This document shows positions 7,679-16,172 of a stretch of DNA of 64,000 nt, in pieces (the stretch's first letter is position 1; each line of letters opens with the position of its first letter). A model generated the notes under the pieces. It was not told where the DNA came from and made no database searches. It saw only the letters and a program-made list of their open reading frames with translations. The position numbers and the translations under genes were made by a program. Origin of the DNA: Arthrobacter sp. 9V. Lineage in GTDB: Bacteria; Actinomycetota; Actinomycetes; Actinomycetales; Micrococcaceae. The stretch lies in NCBI RefSeq assembly GCF_902506065.1, contig NZ_LR732912.1:1751983-1815982 (forward strand). The letters run 5' to 3'.

Positions 7679-9031
7679 GTGATAACTCGTGCAAATGAAA
7701 AGCTCGCAGCCGAGGCTGACGACGCTGTAGTTGAGCCGGAACAGCTCCGCAGGGCTACGTTGGCCAGCTCTGTAGGTTCCGCGCTGGAATACTATGACTT
7801 CTATATTTACGGCCTGGCGTCGGCGCTCATCTTCGGCCCGCTGTTCTTCTCACCGCTCGGCCCCGATGGTGCGCTGATTGCATCCTTCGCCACCTATGGT
7901 GTCGGCTTCGCAGCACGTCCGTTCGGCGGGTTGATCTTCGGTTACATCGGGGACAGGTTCGGCAGGAAGATGGTCCTCATTCTGACCATTGCCTTGATGG
8001 GAACGGCGAGCTTCGCCATTGGACTGCTTCCCACGTTTGAACAGGCCGGAATGCTCGGCGCTGTTCTGCTGGTTACGCTGCGAATCATCCAGGGACTGGG
8101 TGCAGGGGCGGAGCAGGCGGGCGCGACAACGCTGATTTCAGAAGTGGCTCCGCGTCGGCGTCGCGGGTTCTTCGCTTCCCTGCCGTTCGTCGGCATCCAG
8201 TTGGGCACGCTCCTTGGTGCCGGAACTTTTGCGCTCATCACGATGGCCGATAAGTCCGTCCTTCAGGGCTGGCTGTGGCGCGTGCCCTTCCTGGCCAGCT
8301 TCATTCTGATCGCAGTGGCCATCTTCATCCGGCTCAAGCTCAAGGAAACCCCTGCTTTCAAGGAGCTTGAGAAGCACAAGAACGTGGTCAAGAACCCTAT
8401 CGGCGCCCTCTGGAAGCACTCAAAGAAGAATGTGTTGCTTGGTATCGGTCTTCGCATGGGGGAGAACGGGAACTCGTCCATCTACTCCGCGCTGCTGGTG
8501 TCCTTCATGAGCATGCCGGCAGGTGTCTTTGCAGGCAATAATTCAATCGGTCCTGTTGGCTTGCTGATTGCGGCCGGGTTCGCCGCGGTTCTGGTGGTCA
8601 CTTTCGGTGCACTCTCTGACAGGTTTGGTCGTGTTCCTGTCTACCGCTATGGCGCATTGTTCCAAGCGGTCATCGCGGTCCCGGCGTTTTACTTGGTCAC
8701 TTTGGGCAACGTCACACTGGTGTGGGTAGTCATGGCCGTAGGCATCGCAATCGGCGTTCAGTCCATGCTTGGTCCGCAGTGCGCGCTGTTGCCTGAACTC
8801 TTTGGCTCGCAGTACCGCTTCACCGGGGTGGCCATGAGCCGCGAGATTTCAGCGGTTCTGGCCGGTGGCCTGGCTCCGCTGCTCGGCGCACTGATGTTGG
8901 CCGCAACCAACCATTCCTGGCTGGTCCTTGCCATCTATTCGCTGGTTCTGGCACTCATCTCCTTCGTGACAACATTCTTCACGCCGGAGACTGCAGGCAG
9001 GGACCTCGTCAGCACCGAAGACGCGAAGTAG
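7679..9031 (+). CDS. MFS transporter, metabolite:H+ symporter (MHS) type
   Basis: About 450 residues with 12 predicted membrane segments. Features of the MHS branch are visible: the first helix begins SVGSALEYYDFYIYGL, and the loop 2-3 signature is GYIGDRFGRK, with a second copy GALSDRFGRVP after helix 8. These carriers import organic acids such as dicarboxylates, shikimate, alpha-ketoglutarate or proline/betaine, driven by protons; the substrate here is unknown. GTG at 7679 is preferred because AGGGAG lies five bases upstream; GTG at 7673 would overlap that site. It is probably controlled by the neighbouring IclR protein. Confidence 0.92.
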   Translation: MITRANEKLAAEADDAVVEPEQLRRATLASSVGSALEYYDFYIYGLASALIFGPLFFSPLGPDGALIASFATYGVGFAARPFGGLIFGYIGDRFGRKMVLILTIALMGTASFAIGLLPTFEQAGMLGAVLLVTLRIIQGLGAGAEQAGATTLISEVAPRRRRGFFASLPFVGIQLGTLLGAGTFALITMADKSVLQGWLWRVPFLASFILIAVAIFIRLKLKETPAFKELEKHKNVVKNPIGALWKHSKKNVLLGIGLRMGENGNSSIYSALLVSFMSMPAGVFAGNNSIGPVGLLIAAGFAAVLVVTFGALSDRFGRVPVYRYGALFQAVIAVPAFYLVTLGNVTLVWVVMAVGIAIGVQSMLGPQCALLPELFGSQYRFTGVAMSREISAVLAGGLAPLLGALMLAATNHSWLVLAIYSLVLALISFVTTFFTPETAGRDLVSTEDAK

Positions 9032-9086
9032 TTTCCCGGGAACCGTCAACAACCAGACGGAGTAACCCGCAAAAACGAATATCATC

Positions 9087-9120
9087 AGCGCGGCACCCTC
9101 CATATGGAGGGTGCCGCGCT
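9087..9120. terminator. Perfect 34-bp palindrome, probable terminator
   Basis: Two 17-base arms (AGCGCGGCACCCTCCAT and its exact complement) abut with no spacer, between the MHS transporter and the acyltransferase gene. It would form a strong RNA hairpin. A T-poor tail follows. Confidence 0.65.
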
Positions 9121-9249
9121 GCTTTGTTCGGGGATGCAAATTTGTTCGGGGGATGCAGGTTCGGACAGACACAGAAATGCGTCCGGAGGGTGTGGTGGCA
9201 AAAGACCCGTGGCAGTGCAGAATTGGTGCAGCGAAAGAGGAGCGTGTCC

Positions 9250-11307
9250 ATGACGGCTACCAAGGGCCTTGCGTCACCGGAAAGTCCAGGTCAAGTCCGG
9301 GCAGGTGGACGAGGTACCGCGTTCAGGCCTGAAATTCAGGGCCTGCGTTCCTTGGCCGTGCTCATGGTTGTTTCGTACCATATCTGGTTTGGGCGGGTTT
9401 CCGGTGGGGTGGACGTCTTCCTGCTGATTTCGGCGTTCCTGATGACCCTGCAGTTCGTGGGCCGCTTCGAGGATGCCCGGCCGGTATCACTGGTGCGGCA
9501 CTGGTTGCACCTGTTCTGGCGGCTGCTGCCCGCCGTCGTCGTGGTGTTGCTTGGTACGTTAACGGCCACGTACGTGGTCATTCCCCGCACCCGCTGGATT
9601 GAGATCGTCAACCAAGGCTGGGCGTCCCTGTTTTACGTTCAAAATTGGCTGCTCCAGCGGCAAGTGGTCAACTACTATGCGGCCGATCACAGCGTGGCCA
9701 GCCCTTTTCAACACTTTTGGTCGCTGTCCATTCAGGGACAGGTGTTCATTATGTGGCCGGCCATCTTTGTTGCCACTGCCTGGTTGTGCAGACGCTTCAG
9801 CCTGCGCTATCGGGCCGTGTTGCTGGGGGTCTTCGGGCTGATTTTTGCCGCATCTCTGGCGTACTCGGTCTACTTCACTGCCGCCCATCAGGAACTGGCC
9901 TATTTCGACACCTTTGCACGGTTGTGGGAGTTCGCCCTGGGCACCCTTGTGGCGCTCCTGCTTCCTTATTTTCAGCCCCACCGCGGCCTGAGGAGCGTGC
10001 TTGGGTGGGTGGGGGTGGCGGCGATGTTGAGTTGTGGCGCACTACTCCAGGTTCAGACCGCGTTTCCCGGTTACGTAGCCCTGTGGCCCACCCTCGCGGC
10101 CGTAGCCGTGATCATCGCAGGACAGTCGGGAAGCCGCTTCGGGGTGGACCGCATCCTTTCATCCAAGCTCCTGGTAGGACTGGGTTCCACTTCCTATGCT
10201 CTGTACCTGTGGCATTGGCCGCTGCTGGTCATCACGTTGGTGTGGATGGGCCAAGACCATGCCGATGCTTTAACCGGTGCCTTGATTGTTGGCGTGTCCC
10301 TGCTCTTGGCATTTCTCACCACACGGTTTGTGGAGCAGCCTCTGCGTGCATGGCGGTGGCCCGAAGCCAAACGACGTCGCCTGGCTGCGGCCGTAATGGT
10401 TTGCCTGGCCGTGGGGGCCGCACCGATGGTGCAGTTTGGGTTCCAGCAGCAAGCGGAGAAGAACCTGATCGCCAGACAGGATGCCGATGACAACCCGGGG
10501 GCGCGGGCTTTGCTGCCGGGCTATGTTGATCGGGTGGGTGAGGGTGCGCGGACGCTGCCTACCCCGGAGCAGCTTCCGGAGGACTGGGGAAAACTGGACG
10601 GCCCATGTACCGGCGATCTCCGCCCCGCCGATCCGGTGCTCTTTGCCGAGTGTCAGCAGAATGACGTCAACACTGATGCCGTGAAGACAGTCTTTGTGGT
10701 GGGTCAGTCCCATTCCCTGCAGTGGCTCGGGGCGATCGGTCCGTTGGCGAAGGAACAGCACTGGCGTGTACAGGCCATCACTTTTGGTGCCTGCCCCTTT
10801 ATGACCGAAACCGATGAGGTGGGGGACGAATGCAATGCGTTCAACCGCAATGTTCGTGAACATATCCGTATTCATCGGCCTGATGCTGTCTTCCTGGTGG
10901 GGACGGCAGCAGTTCCCGACTCACCGGAGGAAGACCTCACCTGGGGTCTTGACGAGCTGGTCGGCGAAATCACCGATCAAGGTGTGGAAGTCATCGCCAT
11001 GCGGGACAACCCGCGCTTCTCCTTCAGTCCCAGTGAGTGTGCCATGGCGTCCGGGGTGGATGATCCGCGTTGCCGGCCGGCCTTGTCTTCGGTGCTTGCC
11101 GAAACCAATCCGCTGGATCAGTTGGAGGGCTCTTTCACCGGGTTGTCGATTTTGGACATGACGGACCTCATTTGTGAAAGCACGTCTTGTCCTGGGATTG
11201 TGGGCAACGTTTACGTCTACCTCGACGACAACCACCTCTCGAGCACTTATGCCAGGACCATGACCGACGCGTTGTCCGAGAGGTGGTTGGAGGCCACAGG
11301 ATGGTAG
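9250..11307 (+). CDS. Acyltransferase-3 (OafA/YrhL-like) membrane protein with SGNH domain
   Basis: This is a 685-residue envelope enzyme of the type that O-acylates surface polysaccharides or cell-wall sugars. The N-terminal part (about 25-375) has some ten membrane helices and the family opening FRPEIQGLRSLAVLMVVSYH followed by GGVDVFLLISAFLMT. The C-terminal part (from about 440) is an extracytoplasmic SGNH-like domain ending in DDNHLSSTYA, the usual DxxH block. The nucleophile block reads VVGQSHSLQW, so the Asp of the common GDSH motif is Gln here. The ATG at 9250 is preferred because AGAGGAG lies seven bases upstream. It sits alone and its link to the metabolic genes around it is unclear. 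Confidence 0.9.
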   Translation: MTATKGLASPESPGQVRAGGRGTAFRPEIQGLRSLAVLMVVSYHIWFGRVSGGVDVFLLISAFLMTLQFVGRFEDARPVSLVRHWLHLFWRLLPAVVVVLLGTLTATYVVIPRTRWIEIVNQGWASLFYVQNWLLQRQVVNYYAADHSVASPFQHFWSLSIQGQVFIMWPAIFVATAWLCRRFSLRYRAVLLGVFGLIFAASLAYSVYFTAAHQELAYFDTFARLWEFALGTLVALLLPYFQPHRGLRSVLGWVGVAAMLSCGALLQVQTAFPGYVALWPTLAAVAVIIAGQSGSRFGVDRILSSKLLVGLGSTSYALYLWHWPLLVITLVWMGQDHADALTGALIVGVSLLLAFLTTRFVEQPLRAWRWPEAKRRRLAAAVMVCLAVGAAPMVQFGFQQQAEKNLIARQDADDNPGARALLPGYVDRVGEGARTLPTPEQLPEDWGKLDGPCTGDLRPADPVLFAECQQNDVNTDAVKTVFVVGQSHSLQWLGAIGPLAKEQHWRVQAITFGACPFMTETDEVGDECNAFNRNVREHIRIHRPDAVFLVGTAAVPDSPEEDLTWGLDELVGEITDQGVEVIAMRDNPRFSFSPSECAMASGVDDPRCRPALSSVLAETNPLDQLEGSFTGLSILDMTDLICESTSCPGIVGNVYVYLDDNHLSSTYARTMTDALSERWLEATGW

Positions 11308-11315
11308 TTGCCGGC

Positions 11316-12383
11316 CTAGTAGAAGTGGACCGGATCAACGAGGTGGGGAAGTTCCCCGCCATCCAAGAAGGTGCGTAGGTTGCTGCAGAATCGTTCTGCG
11401 ATGAGCCGGTTTTCGGCTGCGCTCAGTGCCGAGGTATGCGGTGACACCAGGACGTTGGGGTGACTCCACAGGGGGCTGTCTTGTGGGAGCGGTTCCACCG
11501 CGAAAACATCGAGGCAAGCGTATGAAACCTGGCCGTTGTTCAAGGCCTCGAGCAAAGCGTCCTCATCCACTACGGTGCCTCGGCCCACGTTGACGAAGAC
11601 GGTGCCCGGTTTCATGGCGGAGAAAATGTGGCTGTTGAACAGCTTTTCTGTATACGGCGTGCCCGGAAGTGTGTTGACCACTGCGTCCGCCTCAGCCAGC
11701 AGACCGGGCAGGCCCTCGTTGTCTGTGACCTGGTGGATCCCTTCAATGGCTTCAACGTTGCGCTTGGTTCCGCTGACGGTCATCCCCAGGGCTCGAGCGA
11801 TTCGGGCGGTTTCCAGGCCGATTTCACCGAGGCCGGCGATCACCACCCTGGATCCGTTGGCCAGCTTGGTTGGCGTCCTCAGATCAGGCCAGACCTTGGC
11901 TGCTTGGTCTTGTGCCATTTCTGAGCTGCGCTTGAAACCATTGAGGATGCCGAAAGCGGAAAACTCTGCCAGTGGCAGGGCATGGACGCCTGCGGACGTT
12001 GTCACACGGAACTTTTGCAGAGTTTCGGTGTCAAGCCCTGAAGCTTTCACCGCGCCGCCGGCTCCCGCGGCCATGGCATGGATCCATTGCAGGTGGGGGT
12101 TGCTGCCGGCGATACGTGCCAGGCCGGCCGGGCTTTCGTTGGGGAATCCGTACAGGATCTGTGCCCGGTTCAGCAGGTCCCAGTAGCGTTCCTCCTGCTC
12201 TGGTGTGCGCTTGAATCCGGGATCACCGGCGTGATCGGCCGGGAAACGTTCCGGCGGGAGGAGTTCGGGTTCATAGAGAACTGTTATGGAGGGATCAACG
12301 GCGCGGATCAGCTCTACATGCTCGGCTTCGAGGGGTACAGCGATGGCGATGGTAAGTTCATCAGTCGTCATAGTGTTCATCAT
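11316..12383 (-). CDS. D-isomer-specific 2-hydroxyacid dehydrogenase family protein
   Basis: A 355-residue NAD(P)-dependent oxidoreductase interconverting a 2-keto acid and a D-2-hydroxy acid. It has the Rossmann motif GLGEIG in the middle, the substrate-binding Arg in NVGRGTVVDEDAL, the Glu in VFAVEPLP, and the catalytic His in SPHTSALSAAENRL. It is closest in look to the glyoxylate/hydroxypyruvate reductase branch, but the substrate cannot be told from sequence. Starts at 12383, 12380 or 12371 are possible; none has a ribosome site, so the mRNA may be leaderless or nearly so. The operator-like repeat overlaps these starts. The gene is divergent from the 3-hydroxyisobutyrate dehydrogenase-like gene. 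Confidence 0.9.
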   Translation of the reverse strand: MMNTMTTDELTIAIAVPLEAEHVELIRAVDPSITVLYEPELLPPERFPADHAGDPGFKRTPEQEERYWDLLNRAQILYGFPNESPAGLARIAGSNPHLQWIHAMAAGAGGAVKASGLDTETLQKFRVTTSAGVHALPLAEFSAFGILNGFKRSSEMAQDQAAKVWPDLRTPTKLANGSRVVIAGLGEIGLETARIARALGMTVSGTKRNVEAIEGIHQVTDNEGLPGLLAEADAVVNTLPGTPYTEKLFNSHIFSAMKPGTVFVNVGRGTVVDEDALLEALNNGQVSYACLDVFAVEPLPQDSPLWSHPNVLVSPHTSALSAAENRLIAERFCSNLRTFLDGGELPHLVDPVHFY

Positions 12384-12390
12384 ACTGAAT
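12375..12390. promoter_or_regulatory. IclR-type operator between divergent dehydrogenase genes
   Basis: GTTCATCATACTGAAT matches the other two sites (GTTCA-N6-TGAA). It overlaps the start codon of the minus-strand 2-hydroxyacid dehydrogenase gene and lies upstream of a -10-like TAGGAT that could serve the plus-strand operon. A bound repressor could shut both directions. Confidence 0.65.
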
Positions 12391-12453
12391 GGAGGCTAGG
12401 ATATTGAACAGATTAGTCCTGAATGACCACAAAGAAGTGAGGTGTTACCTGTC

Positions 12454-13362
12454 GTGACAAGCACACGCGTAGGCTTCGTTGGCTTGGGTCTCATGGGAGC
12501 GCCCATGGCCTCAAACATTGCCAAAGCCGGTTGGCACGTCACCGCTTGGAACCGATCGGAGGCCGCCTTTGAAGGTCTCTCCGTCCAGCGCGCTGCCAGC
12601 GTCGCCGAACTACGCAACGAAGACGCCATCATCTTCATGCTCCCCGACCTTCCCTTCATCGAAAAAGCTGCAGCGGACTTGCTTGAGTCCTGGCGGAGCA
12701 AACCGCCCGTGCCTGGTACCGCCGTCGTCATCATGAGCAGCGTTTCCCCTACCGGAGTCCGGCAGTTTGGTGAAGCAGTCCACCAGGCCTCCAGCGGCAA
12801 TGCAGTGGTGGTGGACGCTCCGGTCAGCGGTGGCACCGCCGGCGCCGGCAGCGGAACCCTTGCCATCATGGTGGGTGCCACCGAAAGCCAGTTCCAATCG
12901 CTCAAGCCGCTTCTCGGAACCATGGGAACCACAGTGCGCCTCATGGGGCCCTTGGGATCGGGGTCGCTCGCCAAAGCCTGCAATCAGCTGATCGTAGGAA
13001 CCACGACGGCGGCCCTCGCCGAAGCAGCCGAACTCGCCGAACGCTCCGGCATGGATGTGGACGCTCTGTATGACGTCCTCTCCGGAGGGCTTGCCGGGAG
13101 CAGGGTTCTGGACAATGTTGGTCCCCGGCTGGCCGCCAAGGATTATGCCCCCACCGGACCGGCCAAGTTCATGCACAAGGACCTGGGCTTCGTGATCAGC
13201 AGCGCCGAAGCCGTTGGTTCCGCTGTTCCCATGGCGACCGCGGCAATCGACCTGTACGCCGAACTCAAGCGCCAAGGGCTGGGGGATCAGGACCTGGCCG
13301 TCGTCCGCCAAACCATCGCGAACCTCAGCCGGATATCAACCGCATCGGCCAATAACAACTGA
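12454..13362 (+). CDS. NAD(P)-dependent oxidoreductase, 3-hydroxyisobutyrate dehydrogenase family
   Basis: A 302-residue beta-hydroxyacid dehydrogenase. Family marks are the N-terminal cofactor motif VGFVGLGLMGAPMASNI, the substrate-binding DAPVSGGTAGAGSGTL, and the catalytic Lys in GSGSLAKACNQLI. The family includes tartronate semialdehyde reductase and 3-hydroxyisobutyrate dehydrogenase; which one applies is not decidable here. GTG at 12454 is taken as the start with GAGG upstream; an in-frame GTG at 12442 is possible. It is the first of three co-directional genes with short gaps (next start 35 bp after the stop) and is preceded by an IclR-type operator. Confidence 0.9.
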   Translation: MTSTRVGFVGLGLMGAPMASNIAKAGWHVTAWNRSEAAFEGLSVQRAASVAELRNEDAIIFMLPDLPFIEKAAADLLESWRSKPPVPGTAVVIMSSVSPTGVRQFGEAVHQASSGNAVVVDAPVSGGTAGAGSGTLAIMVGATESQFQSLKPLLGTMGTTVRLMGPLGSGSLAKACNQLIVGTTTAALAEAAELAERSGMDVDALYDVLSGGLAGSRVLDNVGPRLAAKDYAPTGPAKFMHKDLGFVISSAEAVGSAVPMATAAIDLYAELKRQGLGDQDLAVVRQTIANLSRISTASANNN

Positions 13363-13397
13363 ACCGGCCCAACCGAAGAAGGAATGAAAAACAAACT

Positions 13398-14168
13398 ATG
13401 AGTGGACTTTTTGATCTGACCGGGCGGGTTGCCTTGGTCACTGGTTCCAGCCGGGGGATTGGCAATGCCTTGGCCAGAGGGTTGGCCGACGCCGGCGCCA
13501 CGGTGGTGTTGAACGGCATCAGTCCGGAACGTCTCGAAACAGCCCACCAGGCCATGGGTGTCGACTACCCAAAAGGGCGGATCCACAGCCGCGCGTTCGA
13601 CGTCACGGATGCCACGGCCGCGGCTGCCGGAGTGGCGTGGGTCGAGGAGAACGTCGGACCACTGGACATCCTGGTAAATAACGCCGGAATCCAGCACCGC
13701 GTGCCCATGCTGGACCTCGACGTCAAGGACTGGGACCGGGTCATCACCACAAACCTCACCAGCGCCTTCCTGGTAGGGCGGGAAGTGGCGAGGCACATGA
13801 TCCCCCGGGGACAAGGAAAGATCATCAACATCTGTTCAGTCCAGACGGACCTGGCCCGCCCAACCATCGCTCCCTATGTGGCCGCCAAAGGCGGACTGCG
13901 CAATCTGACCCGCGCAATGACAGCCGAATGGGCGTCCAGCGGGTTGCAGATCAACGGCATTGCGCCGGGGTACATCCACACGGAAATGACCCAAAACCTG
14001 GTGGACGATCCTGATTTCAATTCATGGATCCTAGGCCGGACGCCGGCCAACCGGTGGGGGACGGTGGCCGATCTTGCCGGGCCAACGGTGTGGCTTGCCT
14101 CGCAGGCGTCCAACTTCGTCAACGGCCAGACGATCTTCGTCGACGGTGGAATGACGGTGGTGGTCTGA
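13398..14168 (+). CDS. idnO: SDR oxidoreductase, gluconate 5-dehydrogenase-like
   Basis: The 256-residue classical short-chain dehydrogenase has cofactor motif TGSSRGIGNALA, the NNAG motif (ILVNNAGIQHR), catalytic Ser in NICSVQTDL and the Tyr-Lys pair in YVAAK. NNAGIQHR and the overall pattern resemble gluconate 5-dehydrogenases, which interconvert 5-keto-D-gluconate and D-gluconate. The ATG follows AGAAGGA. Its TGA overlaps the ATG of the idonate dehydrogenase-like gene (TGATG), so the two are translationally coupled. That pairing reproduces the idnO-idnD pair of L-idonate catabolism. Confidence 0.85.
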   Translation: MSGLFDLTGRVALVTGSSRGIGNALARGLADAGATVVLNGISPERLETAHQAMGVDYPKGRIHSRAFDVTDATAAAAGVAWVEENVGPLDILVNNAGIQHRVPMLDLDVKDWDRVITTNLTSAFLVGREVARHMIPRGQGKIINICSVQTDLARPTIAPYVAAKGGLRNLTRAMTAEWASSGLQINGIAPGYIHTEMTQNLVDDPDFNSWILGRTPANRWGTVADLAGPTVWLASQASNFVNGQTIFVDGGMTVVV

Positions 14169-15217
14169 TGAGCATCACCCTCCCGGCCACAGGCCTCGCC
14201 GTCGTTGCCCACGGCAAGGGCGATCTCAGGGTTGAAGAGATTCCACTGACCGCACCGGCCCCCAATGAATCAATCGTGGAGATTGCCTACGGCGGGATCT
14301 GCGGCTCGGACCTCCATTACTGGCTGCACGGTGCAGCAGGGGAGTCCATCCTCAAAGAACCCATGGTCCTTGGACACGAAATTGTGGGCGTGGTGGTCCG
14401 GCAAGCAGCCGATGGCAGCGGCCCTGGAGTGGGAACTGCCGTGGCCGTCCACCCCGCAACGCCGGCACCCGGAGATGTCAGATACCCCGAGGACCGGCCC
14501 AATCTCTCCCCGGGCTGCACCTATTTGGGCAGTGCTGCCCGGCATCCCCACACGGACGGCGCCTTCAGCCGCTACGCCAACCTGCCCTCAAGGATGCTGA
14601 GGCAACTGCCGGAGAGCCTGGAGCTTCGCACAGCAGCACTGGTTGAGCCCGCCAGTGTTGCTTGGCACGCGGTTGGCCGCGCGGGCGATGTCAAAGGAAA
14701 GACCGCACTGGTCATCGGCAGCGGACCCATCGGTGCGCTCGCCGTCGCCGTCCTCAAGCGCGCCGGGGCAGCCAGGATCGTCGCCGTGGACATGCATGAC
14801 AAGCCCCTGGAGATTGCCCGTGCCGTCGGCGCCGATCAAGTCCTGAAGGGCGATGATGCCGAGGCCATCGCGGCAGTGGACGCCGACGTCGTCATTGAAT
14901 CCTCGGGAAGCCATTTTGGCCTTGCCTCGGCTATCAAGGGCGCTACCCGTGGAGGCAAAGTGGTGATGGTGGGTCTTCTGCCCTCAGGACCGCAGCCCGT
15001 GTTCATCTCCCTGGCCATCACCCGGGAGTTGGAGCTGTTGGGCTCGTTCCGCTTCAATGACGAGATCGACGATGTCATTGCTGCCCTGGCCGACGGTTCG
15101 TTGTTTGTGGACCCGGTTGTGACCCATGAGTTCAACCTCTCCCATGGCCTGGAAGCCTTTGAAGTAGCCAGGAACTCAGCCGAGTCCGGCAAGGTGCTGC
15201 TGAATTTCCAGCAGTAG
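14168..15217 (+). CDS. idnD: Medium-chain alcohol dehydrogenase, L-idonate 5-dehydrogenase-like
   Basis: This is a 349-residue zinc-type dehydrogenase, likely oxidising L-idonate to 5-keto-D-gluconate. The catalytic zinc site is present (Cys in GGICGSDLHYW, His-Glu in GHEIVG), as is the cofactor motif GSGPIGALAVAV. GICGSDLHYWLHGAAGE and the later YLGSAARHPHTDGAFSRYA are typical of IdnD. The lobe that normally holds four structural-zinc cysteines reads HPATPAPGDVRYPEDRPNLS then PGC, so only one cysteine is left. It is the last gene of the run and converges with the GntR gene, four bases away. Confidence 0.88.
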   Translation: MSITLPATGLAVVAHGKGDLRVEEIPLTAPAPNESIVEIAYGGICGSDLHYWLHGAAGESILKEPMVLGHEIVGVVVRQAADGSGPGVGTAVAVHPATPAPGDVRYPEDRPNLSPGCTYLGSAARHPHTDGAFSRYANLPSRMLRQLPESLELRTAALVEPASVAWHAVGRAGDVKGKTALVIGSGPIGALAVAVLKRAGAARIVAVDMHDKPLEIARAVGADQVLKGDDAEAIAAVDADVVIESSGSHFGLASAIKGATRGGKVVMVGLLPSGPQPVFISLAITRELELLGSFRFNDEIDDVIAALADGSLFVDPVVTHEFNLSHGLEAFEVARNSAESGKVLLNFQQ

Positions 15218-15221
15218 CCGG

Positions 15222-15962
15222 CTAGTTTTTGGCAACAGGGACGAACACGCGGGGCTGGTCATCCCAGCTGGGCGCCAGCTCCGCAATGGTCTGCCGCATT
15301 ATTTTGGCCGCCGCCTCGCGCGCTAAGGAACCGTCTCCGGCATCGATCGCGTGAGCCACGTCCATATGCCACTGGAGTGCCTGCTTCTGGGGGTGTTCGG
15401 GCATGAGCCCGTGGACGGTCCTGCCTGTCAGGGTCTCCGTGACCTGCCCAATCAGGTTGGCGAACATTTCGTTGCCGGAGCCGGAGAGGACCAGTGCATG
15501 GAACCGGATATCGAGGTCAAGGAACCTGGCCATGTCCCCGGCATCCCCGGCTTCCTTCATGGCAAGGGAAATGCCCACCAATTCCTGCCGAAGACTTTCG
15601 GGGGCGTTGCCGGCAGCCAGTTCTGCCGCTACCGGCTCGACGGCGGAACGCAGCTCTGCGAGCGACCTCAACTGGGCGCCCCGTCCCTCGCCGGCAAGCC
15701 GCCACCGAATCACCAGAGGATCGAAGGGGTTCCAACGGTGTGCCGGCAACACCCGGATACCCACGCGTTTGATCGTCTCCACCAGTCCCAGGGACTGCAG
15801 GACACGGACAGCTTCACGGACAACGGAGCGCGAGACTTTGAGTTCGTCTTCCAGATGCTCGGCGAGCATGACATGGCCGGTGGGCAGGGCGCCGCCGACG
15901 ATTCTGGTGCCCAAGTGCTCTACGGCGCGGTGGTGGAGGCTGGTTGACATAGAGGTAAGCAT
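15222..15962 (-). CDS. GntR-family regulator, FadR/FCD type
   Basis: About 246 residues. The N-terminal winged helix (LEDELKVSRSVVREAVRVLQSLGLVE) is followed by an all-helical FCD effector domain with its metal-binding pattern (DLDIRFHALVLSGSGNEMF, later HMDVAHAIDAGD). Such regulators often sense gluconate or other sugar acids. Several in-frame ATGs exist (16010, 15962, 15950) and none has a clear ribosome site; 15962 is a compromise. It converges with the idonate dehydrogenase-like gene and diverges from gnd, so gnd and the idn-type genes are the natural targets. Confidence 0.88.
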   Translation of the reverse strand: MLTSMSTSLHHRAVEHLGTRIVGGALPTGHVMLAEHLEDELKVSRSVVREAVRVLQSLGLVETIKRVGIRVLPAHRWNPFDPLVIRWRLAGEGRGAQLRSLAELRSAVEPVAAELAAGNAPESLRQELVGISLAMKEAGDAGDMARFLDLDIRFHALVLSGSGNEMFANLIGQVTETLTGRTVHGLMPEHPQKQALQWHMDVAHAIDAGDGSLAREAAAKIMRQTIAELAPSWDDQPRVFVPVAKN

Positions 15963-16172
15963 AGTGGCGCGGCGCCATCCGGCGCGCAGTGGAATCCGGG
16001 GCCGCATCATAGACTGTTTATGACGCGGCGCCGTTCCAAAACGTGGGCGCCGCTTTCCCGAGCATGGTTTAAATACGTATGGTTTATTACAGCCCTTGGT
16101 TTTGAAATCGCTTCCTGCGTGCCCCCAGGGGGGTAGGTGGGACTGTTTGTACACGAACGAATTGGAGTTTTG
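15963..16172. promoter_or_regulatory. GntR-gnd intergenic region with possible operator repeats
   Basis: Two copies of ATGGTTTA lie 15 bp apart at 16064 and 16079, around a central ATACGTAT. To the left is a GC-rich hairpin (GCGGCGC / GCGCCGC, 16025-16053). The AT-rich repeat block stands out from its surroundings and is a candidate binding site for the GntR protein controlling gnd and itself. This is inference from position only. Confidence 0.45.

Noticed and set aside
9123..9160. Short direct repeats TTGTTCGGGGATGCA near the acyltransferase gene
   Set aside because: Two imperfect 15-base copies without spacing or context typical of a regulator; probably a small local duplication.
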